Below are positions 35,841 to 42,471 of a stretch of 64,000 bases of DNA, piece after piece. The notes beneath the pieces are model-generated. The model worked only from the letters and a program-made list of their open reading frames with translations, did no database searches and was not told the DNA's origin. Source of the DNA: Herbaspirillum autotrophicum (GTDB lineage Bacteria; Pseudomonadota; Gammaproteobacteria; Burkholderiales; Burkholderiaceae_D); assembly GCF_001189915.1 (NCBI RefSeq), contig NZ_LFLS01000024.1, positions 23,202 through 87,201 of the forward strand. The letters run 5' to 3'. Made by a program: the position numbers and the translations under genes. Positions within the stretch are counted from its first letter, which is position 1. Each line of letters begins with the position of its first letter.

Positions 35841-37478
35841 ATGTCCGAACCGTTACTGACGATCAACGCTCTCGATATTCACTTTGGCCCTAGGCAGGTG
35901 GTGCACGGTGTTTCCTTCGACGTCAAGTCGGGCGAGAAGGTCGCTTTGGTCGGCGAATCTGGTTCAGGAAAAAGTGTGATCGCACTCAGCATCCTGAAGC
36001 TGGTGCCGGGCGCCGACGTGGCGGGACAGGTCCAGTTCGATGGTGTCGACCTGACGCTGTTGCCTCAACGCGACTTGCTGGCAGTGCGCGGGCGCGATAT
36101 TGCAGTCATCTTTCAGGAACCGATGACTGCGTTGAATCCACTCTATACGGTGGGGGAGCAAATCGCCGAGGTTTACCGCGTCAAACATGGACTCAATGCA
36201 CGTAGCGCTTGGGCTAAGGCCGTGGAGCGCCTTGCCGAGACTGAAATTCCCGAGCCGCAACGCCGTGCTCGCGCTTACCCCCATCAACTCTCTGGCGGCC
36301 AACGTCAACGCGCCATGATTGCGATGGCCTTGGCTAGCGAGCCGCGCCTACTGCTGGCCGATGAACCGACCACCGCGCTGGACGTGACCTTGCGCCTGCA
36401 GATTCTGGAACTGCTCGATCGCCTGCAGCGTTCACGCAACATGGCTGTGCTGATCATCACCCACGACTTGAGCCTGGTGCGACGTTTTGCCGATCGCGTC
36501 GTCGTGCTCCAGCATGGCCGCGTGGTGGAGCAGGGCGCCGTCAGCACTGTCATGCAGCATCCTCATCACCCTTATACCCGCAAGCTGCTCGAAAGCAAGC
36601 CGGTGCGGGATGTAATCGAAGCGAATGGGCAGCCAGGTGAAAGCGTGATACGGGCGCGCGAGGTCTGCGTCGACTACCGTATGCCCGCCAACTCGCTGCG
36701 TGAATTGTTTGGAAGGCAGCATTTCAGTGCCGTGCGGGATGTATCGTTCGACTTGGGGGCTGGCCGTACGTTGGGCATCATTGGTGAGTCCGGCTCCGGT
36801 AAATCCACCTTGGCGCAAGCAGTGCTGGGATTGTTGGACGCCAGAGGAGACATCGTGATCGGTGGCGCCTCCTGGGGTGAAACCAAGGCCGCAGGCTTCG
36901 CTGCACAAAAGGCATTGCGCCGGCGCATCCAGGTGGTATTCCAGGATCCCTACGCATCGTTGAGTCCGCGCATGAACGTAGGCCGCATCGTGGGCGAAGC
37001 ACTGGCGTTTCATGAGCCGCAGCTCGACGCTGAGGCACGCCGTGATCGTGTGCTGTCGATGTTAGCGGCGGTCGGCCTGGGTGAAGCACAATTCCCGGGA
37101 TTGTTGACGCGTCATCCGCATGAATTTTCGGGTGGCCAGCGCCAGCGCATCGCCATCGCACGGGCCTTGATCACCCATCCCGATGTACTGGTGCTGGACG
37201 AGCCCACCAGCGCCTTGGATGTGACCATCCAGAAACAGGTCTTGTCGTTGCTGCAGTCGTTGCAAAAACGATATGGCCTGAGTTATTTTCTGATTACGCA
37301 TGACATGGACGTCATCCATGCCATGGCACATGACGTCATCGTTATGAAGGACGGCGCGATCATTGAGGCCGGCAGCGTGGGCGAAGTGCTGGGTGCGCCA
37401 CAGCATTCTTATACGCGCTCACTTATCGAGGCAAGCAATATTCCGTCTGAAATATTGACGCAAGCGTATGCCGCTTAG
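35841..37478 (+). CDS. Fused dipeptide-type ABC transporter ATPase (DppD-DppF)
   Basis: A 545-residue protein with two ABC ATPase domains, like GsiA or YejF. Domain 1 has Walker A GESGSGKS near residue 38 and signature LSGGQRQR; domain 2 has GESGSGKS near 315 and FSGGQRQR with a Walker B VLVLDEPTSALD. It powers the importer formed by the genes at 30096-31936 and 32776. It is separated from them by the regulator and transcribed in the opposite direction, 46 bases after the LacI gene. Confidence 0.93.
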   Translation: MSEPLLTINALDIHFGPRQVVHGVSFDVKSGEKVALVGESGSGKSVIALSILKLVPGADVAGQVQFDGVDLTLLPQRDLLAVRGRDIAVIFQEPMTALNPLYTVGEQIAEVYRVKHGLNARSAWAKAVERLAETEIPEPQRRARAYPHQLSGGQRQRAMIAMALASEPRLLLADEPTTALDVTLRLQILELLDRLQRSRNMAVLIITHDLSLVRRFADRVVVLQHGRVVEQGAVSTVMQHPHHPYTRKLLESKPVRDVIEANGQPGESVIRAREVCVDYRMPANSLRELFGRQHFSAVRDVSFDLGAGRTLGIIGESGSGKSTLAQAVLGLLDARGDIVIGGASWGETKAAGFAAQKALRRRIQVVFQDPYASLSPRMNVGRIVGEALAFHEPQLDAEARRDRVLSMLAAVGLGEAQFPGLLTRHPHEFSGGQRQRIAIARALITHPDVLVLDEPTSALDVTIQKQVLSLLQSLQKRYGLSYFLITHDMDVIHAMAHDVIVMKDGAIIEAGSVGEVLGAPQHSYTRSLIEASNIPSEILTQAYAA

Positions 37479-37628
37479 GTGGCGACCAGAAAAACGGTAA
37501 AAATACTTGTCTCATCATTCATATATGCGTCGTTTCGTTCTCCGCGTGGCTGAGTACATGTGAGCTAGTTGGTATAGATGTCATCTGGAGGTCTTCGGCG
37601 AAAATTTTAGCCGCAGCTAATTTGTGGC

Positions 37629-37979
37629 TTATCCTTTTTTTCCGGTGATTGTATATTCGCACTTTGTCACCGGCCTTTTCCCGGTGTCCATCAATACGGT
37701 ATCGAAGTTATCCGGATTGTCTGAGTACTTTATTGAAGCAATGAATTGCCATTGAGAGTACTGACTGCAATTCGCCAGACGAAATGGAATCGTGCCGAAA
37801 CCGGGTACCGGGCGCACGCCGTCCATCACCTTTTGTCCTTGCTTGGTCCAGCCAATCAGAACTACTCCTTTGTGCTCCTCACCGGTCTGGTTGACAAACT
37901 TCACCACCAGATCTTCAGCTTGGACGCCAGCCGAGAATACAACTGCACACGTGGCAATGCACTGGATTATTTTTCGCAT
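37629..37979 (-). CDS. Secreted protein of unknown function
   Basis: A 116-residue protein with a clear signal peptide (MRKIIQCIATCAVVFSAGVQA, cleavage near residue 22) and a beta-rich mature part with two cysteines (LANCSQYSQ and VTKCEYTITG). A GGAAG site precedes the ATG. No family is recognised. It is AT-richer than the cargo operon and stands alone. Confidence 0.6.
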   Translation of the reverse strand: MRKIIQCIATCAVVFSAGVQAEDLVVKFVNQTGEEHKGVVLIGWTKQGQKVMDGVRPVPGFGTIPFRLANCSQYSQWQFIASIKYSDNPDNFDTVLMDTGKRPVTKCEYTITGKKG

Positions 37980-38124
37980 AGGGGACTTCCATTCCTGAGA
38001 AAAAATTCATTCGTGGTCCGTTGTTCTTCTTTTTGGAGATCAACGTAACGATAGTTTTCTCTCAAATGTGAACTTTGTCCTCATTCAAACGCATGATATC
38101 GACGAATTTTTGCCGCGAATCTGC

Positions 38125-38766
38125 TTAACGGGCCGCAGCCCATGCCTTCATGCGAGCCGCAGGAAATGGCAATAGCATGGACCGGGCGAGCTCAGGATTA
38201 TTGCAAGATAGCCAATCCGCATATTCACTACGCGGCACGATGACAAGGCTGCGCTTTTCATCGCCGGGTTTGTGAAACCGCCGCATCAATGGATGCTCGT
38301 CAGCGTTGATGGTGATCTGTGTAAATGCAAACGAAACGCCACGTTCAGGTTCCTCCCAAGAGCGCCATAGTCCGGCTACGCAAAATGGTTGGCCATCGTC
38401 CATGCCTATCGCCCAGCGCTCCGCTTTTCCCGACTCGTAATTCTGCTCGTAGAAGTGATGCGCCGGCAGCAGGCAGGTTTGCCCCAGGCGCCATGCTTTG
38501 GCAAAGGCAGGTTTTTGGCCGATGGTTTCGGCGCGGGCGTTCATTGTCGTTATGCTTTTCTTGCCGGGTGGCAGGAAGCGTTTCGGAATCATGCCAAAGG
38601 TACCGACAACGAGTTCTGGCTCGGCATCTGGTGTTTCACCTGATCGAATAATCGGCGCGGCATAGTCTTGCCAAGTCTCAATGGGCCATTCTGCCGGATC
38701 ATCCATTCTTGAACGAATGAAGTTGGCTATCTCCAGACGCGTAGGTGGTTTGTAGTTGACGCACAT
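38125..38766 (-). CDS. yedK: SOS response-associated peptidase family protein (SRAP/HMCES, YedK-like)
   Basis: A 213-residue SRAP protein; the catalytic Cys is residue 2, freed by removal of the initiator Met (MCVNYKPP). The NARAET segment, the glutamate in HHFYEQ and the histidines in EHPLMRRFH match family motif positions. SRAP proteins form a DNA-protein crosslink at abasic sites in single-stranded DNA. The gene is downstream of a LexA-controlled promoter (39237-39256) behind a small unknown gene, so it is probably SOS-induced. Confidence 0.9.
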   Translation of the reverse strand: MCVNYKPPTRLEIANFIRSRMDDPAEWPIETWQDYAAPIIRSGETPDAEPELVVGTFGMIPKRFLPPGKKSITTMNARAETIGQKPAFAKAWRLGQTCLLPAHHFYEQNYESGKAERWAIGMDDGQPFCVAGLWRSWEEPERGVSFAFTQITINADEHPLMRRFHKPGDEKRSLVIVPRSEYADWLSCNNPELARSMLLPFPAARMKAWAAAR

Positions 38767-38831
38767 GGCAGCGCTCCCCGATGACCGGAGCTTCATTCTA
38801 CGCCGTAGTGTTGCGCGTTTGCGCAACAAAA

Positions 38832-39224
38832 TCACCTGCTGTCAGACTTGGCCAACCGCGGTCCGTGAGCAACGCGGAAGCGTTCCTCTTCGTATTGATC
38901 TTGCTCGCTCTTCAACCGTCGTCCGGCACCCACCAGGCAGAGCCACGATTGTGCATAGTCGATGATCTGGCCAGCTTCCGTATGTGCCTCAAAGCCGGTG
39001 AGCACCAATCTTTCCTCGTTGACCCATTCTAAATTGACATCCAATAGTTCGAGCAGGCGCTCGTTTTCCCCACGCGTGAGCCGTGCAGTTTTGGTGAGGC
39101 GGTTGAGTCGATTGTCACGTGTCACGGAGATGGCTAGGTCGCCATCGTAAGTAGACTCGCGCGCCCATGCCCGCTTCGGAACAAGCACGCCACGGATACG
39201 GGTTCGGATGACGGAAACTTTCAT
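38832..39224 (-). CDS. Unknown protein, LexA-controlled, with SRAP
   Basis: A 130-residue protein with no family recognised: basic N-terminal region (VIRTRIRGVLVPKRAWA), a charged central helix (GENERLLELLDVNLEWVNEERLV) and a Glu/Arg-rich tail. It starts 12 bases after a LexA box and is followed 65 bases later by the SRAP gene, so the two are likely an SOS operon. Function unknown, possibly in DNA repair. Confidence 0.6.
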   Translation of the reverse strand: MKVSVIRTRIRGVLVPKRAWARESTYDGDLAISVTRDNRLNRLTKTARLTRGENERLLELLDVNLEWVNEERLVLTGFEAHTEAGQIIDYAQSWLCLVGAGRRLKSEQDQYEEERFRVAHGPRLAKSDSR

Positions 39225-39236
39225 TTTGACAATAAA

Positions 39237-39256
39237 TACTGTATATATAAACAGTA
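39237..39256. promoter_or_regulatory. LexA box
   Basis: CTGT-N8-ACAG with an AT-rich spacer; including the flanking TA it is 20 bp and differs from the classic gammaproteobacterial LexA consensus at one position. It sits 12 bases upstream of the minus-strand start at 39224, so it likely represses the two-gene operon reading towards 38125. Confidence 0.85.
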
Positions 39257-39331
39257 TATCAGCGTTCCAGAGTGCTGATGTGTAGCTGCGCTCAGTAGGG
39301 TGAGCCTAAGGGGCACAGCATTTTCAATGTA

Positions 39332-39643
39332 CTACATCACTGCTGTTTCATGACCCTCGAATCTGACTGATATTCCACAATCCCTGATTACCGGTAGCGA
39401 CACGGGGCTGGACAACGTATCAATGATTACCCGTCCCGGATGCCTGGCCTTGGCATGCACCGAAAAAATCTTTACCGCCTCGACTTCTGATGCTGCAATC
39501 TGAATACCCTGCATTAAATTGACCGTTGTGGTGCCAGGAACCTGCAGCAGTGCAGAGACCATATAGACTGATTTTTGTGCAGGAGATGCAGCGGCACTGC
39601 CGCAGATCAAGAACATCGAAATCAACGCTGTAATGAATTTCAT
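39332..39643 (-). CDS. Small secreted protein, unknown
   Basis: A 103-residue protein with a signal peptide (MKFITALISMFLICGSAAA) and a mature part with one cysteine (VIRDCGISVRFEG). An AAAGGA site lies just before the ATG pair at 39646/39643; the second is used. No family recognised. It follows radC on the same strand but the terminator at 39735-39758 separates them. Confidence 0.5.
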   Translation of the reverse strand: MKFITALISMFLICGSAAASPAQKSVYMVSALLQVPGTTTVNLMQGIQIAASEVEAVKIFSVHAKARHPGRVIIDTLSSPVSLPVIRDCGISVRFEGHETAVM

Positions 39644-39734
39644 CATTAATCCTTTCGGTCTGTACATTTTTGATCCGCATAAGACTCCGGCCGGCGCATC
39701 AAATTCCCGATTCAAAGCATGGCATCCGGCGCAG

Positions 39735-39758
39735 CAAAAAAGGGGCCGAAGCCCCTTT
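39735..39758 (-). terminator. Intrinsic terminator of radC
   Basis: Read on the minus strand, AAAGGGGC-TTCG-GCCCCTTT is followed by more T residues. It begins 3 bases after the radC stop codon. Confidence 0.85.
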
Positions 39759-39760
39759 CT

Positions 39761-40267
39761 TCAAAGCAGCCCGCGTTCGGCAAATGACGTCGTCTCATTA
39801 CCTGCCACGATGATGTGATCCAGTATCCTGACATCGACAAGATCCAGTACTGCCTTGAGACGCTGCGTCAGGGCCTCGTCGGCCGCTGATGGTTCTGTGC
39901 TGCCCGTAGGATGGTTGTGACTGATGATGACATGGGTTGCGTTGTATTTCATCGTCAGCCGGACGACTTCACGCGGATACACCGGGGTTTGGGTGACGGT
40001 GCCCTGAAACAGCTCGACATAGTCGATCATACAAAGCTTCGCATCCATCAGAATGACCGCAAACACTTCGCGATCGTAGCCAGCCAGTTTGGCCTTGAGA
40101 TATTCCTTGACCATGTTGGCTGAGATCAGTGGTACACCGCGACGAACCTTGTAATCAATGACATGACGGGCCGCATCAAGAATCTGATCGGCTGTGGCCA
40201 TGACGTACTGTCCGTGATCATCACGAACCAGAAGGCTGGTATCAAAAGAAATTGGATGTGTTGCCAT
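39761..40267 (-). CDS. radC: RadC family JAB-domain protein
   Basis: A 168-residue RadC/MPN(+) protein: metal-binding SHNHPTGSTEPSAAD with two His and one Asp, and the EVFAVILMDAKLCMIDYVELFQGT core. Many ICEs carry such a short RadC lacking the N-terminal helix-hairpin-helix. Role unclear; it may be a deubiquitinase-fold DNA-metabolism protein. The ATG at 40267 has GGAG 7 bases upstream; the longer frame to 40450 covers the structured leader and is rejected. Confidence 0.88.
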   Translation of the reverse strand: MATHPISFDTSLLVRDDHGQYVMATADQILDAARHVIDYKVRRGVPLISANMVKEYLKAKLAGYDREVFAVILMDAKLCMIDYVELFQGTVTQTPVYPREVVRLTMKYNATHVIISHNHPTGSTEPSAADEALTQRLKAVLDLVDVRILDHIIVAGNETTSFAERGLL

Positions 40268-40312
40268 GTTGTGCTCCGGTAGCTGGGCGGAATTGCCCGG
40301 AGCCGCGCACAG
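40268..40312 (-). promoter_or_regulatory. radC leader hairpin, candidate radC-motif RNA
   Basis: On the minus strand GCTCCGG and CCGGAGC enclose a nested GGGC/GCCC stem. The 3' arm contains the GGAG ribosome-binding site of radC, so folding could hide it. The GCTCCGGGCAATTCCGCCC core resembles the conserved radC RNA motif found before ICE genes. Confidence 0.55.
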
Positions 40313-40701
40313 CACGGTGCAGCGCAAGCAGTCAGGGGGCAATGCCGGCCGCAAGGACGCCAGCGTGCCTGCACGCGCAGCCCTTGACTGCGAGAACACC
40401 GTGATACGGTGCAGGGAATAGCAAGACCACCCCACAACAGGTTGACCCAACTTGGCAATAAGGCTGCGAAGCTATCTTTTTATCCCGATTTCCACATGGA
40501 TAAAATGATGTCTTCAATAATCTATTATTATTAATTGATATCTGTAATTATCATTGGTGGCAACCGATCTGTTAATCTTGCAATATAAAATTGCTGTATG
40601 GAAATTAACTGAATTGGTTGTTTTAATAATCAATGCGGGCTTGTCCCACAATCCTATAAATGCTAATCTCAATTATCATTTATAGAGAAAAGCTAACTAA
40701 A
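40313..40701. other. AT-rich intergenic region between radC and hipB
   Basis: No gene is seen. It becomes AT-rich after 40480 and carries two direct copies of AATTATCATT (40546-40555, 40671-40680), the second 22 bases before hipB. They may be HipB operator half-sites. A promoter for hipBA is likely here. Confidence 0.4.
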
Positions 40702-41046
40702 ATGAGCAAATTTATTCAAGAGCTCACTGGCGCACGAAAAGCCGCAGGCCTGAGCCAGGACGCTGAGGCCAGCAAGGCCGGGCTCAACCGCATGACGATC
40801 CAGAAACTGGAAGCAGAGACCATCGACCCGAAGCTTTCGACGCTGGAGGTGCTGGCGAAAGTACTCGGGATGGAGATCATGCTGGTGCCGCGTGCATTGC
40901 GGCCGGATCTGGAGGACTTTGTTCGCTCTGGAGGGCGGTATCTGGGCCAGCCGGCTGGCGTGGATGCCCCGACCTCTGTCGTGGATGATCTGCTTCGTCA
41001 GCCACCTGAATCGCTCGGAACACACAAACGACCAAAAGGGCGTTGA
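40702..41046 (+). CDS. hipB: HipB-like XRE family antitoxin
   Basis: A 114-residue helix-turn-helix protein: KFIQELTGARKAAGLSQDAEASKAGLNRMTIQKLEA is the HTH and ILSTLEVLAKVLG-type helices follow. It would neutralise HipA and repress the pair. The start at 40702 gives the compact HTH; the ribosome-binding site is weak. Its stop overlaps the hipA start as TGATG. Confidence 0.85.
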   Translation: MSKFIQELTGARKAAGLSQDAEASKAGLNRMTIQKLEAETIDPKLSTLEVLAKVLGMEIMLVPRALRPDLEDFVRSGGRYLGQPAGVDAPTSVVDDLLRQPPESLGTHKRPKGR

Positions 41047-42347
41047 TGACCACCGAAATCCGTTACTTGCGGTTGTACTTGCATACCCCTGCCGGGAAAC
41101 AGCCGATTGGCTACCTCTCCCAGTACGGTGACATCCTGCGGGTCTCGTTCGAGCAGTCGTATATCAGCAACCCGGGCCGGCCGACGCTCTCTTTGAGTTA
41201 TCAAGCCCGCACCAACGCGGCTACGGTGGAGCTCCTGAGTGCTGCGCGTGACGTGCGTCTGGTGCGAAACGACGGCAAATGGCCGTCCTATTTCCAGAAC
41301 CTGCTGCCTGAGGGGCACAACCGCGAACGTTTGGCTTCGCAGCGGGGATGCCGTTCGGATGACGAGTTCGAACTGCTGGCTGCCGCCGGGCATGATTTGA
41401 TGGGCGGCATCGAGGTTGAACCCATGCCTCCTGATGAGGACATTCCGGACGCTGTGCGCAACTGGCACACGACGATGGGGCTGGATGTCCTGGAGCCGGG
41501 ATTCGTCGAATTCCCAGTGGAAGACGCCGCCGCATTGCCGGGCGTCGTCACCAAGTTCTCGGCTATCCACGATGGCCGGCGCTATGTCGTCAAACGTCAC
41601 GGTGCAGCCGGTTCCTACATCCTGAAGCTCCCCAGCACGCGCCATCCTGATCTGGTGGCCAACGAATACATGGGTTATCAGTTGTGCCAGGCGTTGGGTT
41701 TGCATTGTGCGCAGGCGACCGTGATTTCGCGTGATGAGGCGGAGCTGCCCGAAGTGGTGCAGTTCGATAACATTCTGGCTGTAAAGCGCTTTGATCGCCG
41801 CGAGGATGGTACACGTATTCACATGGAAGAATTTACGCAGGTTCTCGGCTATGAACCTCGCCACAAATACGGTAAAGGCTTGCACAAGGACTATTCGGAT
41901 GTACTGCGCGTGCTGAACGAGTTTTCGGGTAATTCAGCGCTCGACGTCCAGGAATTTGTGCGCCGGTTCGTCACGTTCATCCTTATGGGTAATACGGATG
42001 CGCACTTGAAGAACTGGGCACTGACGTATCCCGACGGTGTAACGCCACAACTGTCGCCACTCTACGATCCTGTTTGTGTGACGTCCTTTTTTGCCGGCGT
42101 ACCTGAAGCTGACTATGCCATCAATCGCAAAATCGACGCTACGGTGCGCGCGCTTACCTGGAGCGATCTTGATGCATTGTTGATAGAGTCGGCGGTGCCG
42201 CGCGCCAGCAGATTGCTGCAGTTGGCCAGGCAAACTGTGAAGCAGGCACAGGCGGAGTGGCCGGCACTTTTGGAAGCGGCCCCAGAGTCAGTCAGGCTTG
42301 CCATTACCGAGCGCCTCAAGGGGGGAGTAGTTATTGCGAATGAGTGA
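41046..42347 (+). CDS. hipA: HipA-like serine/threonine kinase toxin
   Basis: A 433-residue HipA-family kinase. It has the N-terminal HipA_N region, the ILKLP ATP-binding strand (Lys194), the catalytic GNTDAHLKN (Asp318) and a DPVCVTSFF metal-binding segment in place of the usual DMMxA. HipA kinases inactivate glutamyl-tRNA synthetase and can cause persistence. In an ICE such a pair may stabilise the element. It is coupled to hipB. Confidence 0.9.
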   Translation: MTTEIRYLRLYLHTPAGKQPIGYLSQYGDILRVSFEQSYISNPGRPTLSLSYQARTNAATVELLSAARDVRLVRNDGKWPSYFQNLLPEGHNRERLASQRGCRSDDEFELLAAAGHDLMGGIEVEPMPPDEDIPDAVRNWHTTMGLDVLEPGFVEFPVEDAAALPGVVTKFSAIHDGRRYVVKRHGAAGSYILKLPSTRHPDLVANEYMGYQLCQALGLHCAQATVISRDEAELPEVVQFDNILAVKRFDRREDGTRIHMEEFTQVLGYEPRHKYGKGLHKDYSDVLRVLNEFSGNSALDVQEFVRRFVTFILMGNTDAHLKNWALTYPDGVTPQLSPLYDPVCVTSFFAGVPEADYAINRKIDATVRALTWSDLDALLIESAVPRASRLLQLARQTVKQAQAEWPALLEAAPESVRLAITERLKGGVVIANE

Positions 42348-42471
42348 TGTGGCAATGGCCAGAGAGAAGGTGATGCAAAAAAGAAGTTCTTTTGTTCTGT
42401 TCTTGATCTCAATGGAATCAAAGATATCGCGCCCTCTTCTCTGATTCCACTTCCCCTCCATAATTGGCAAC

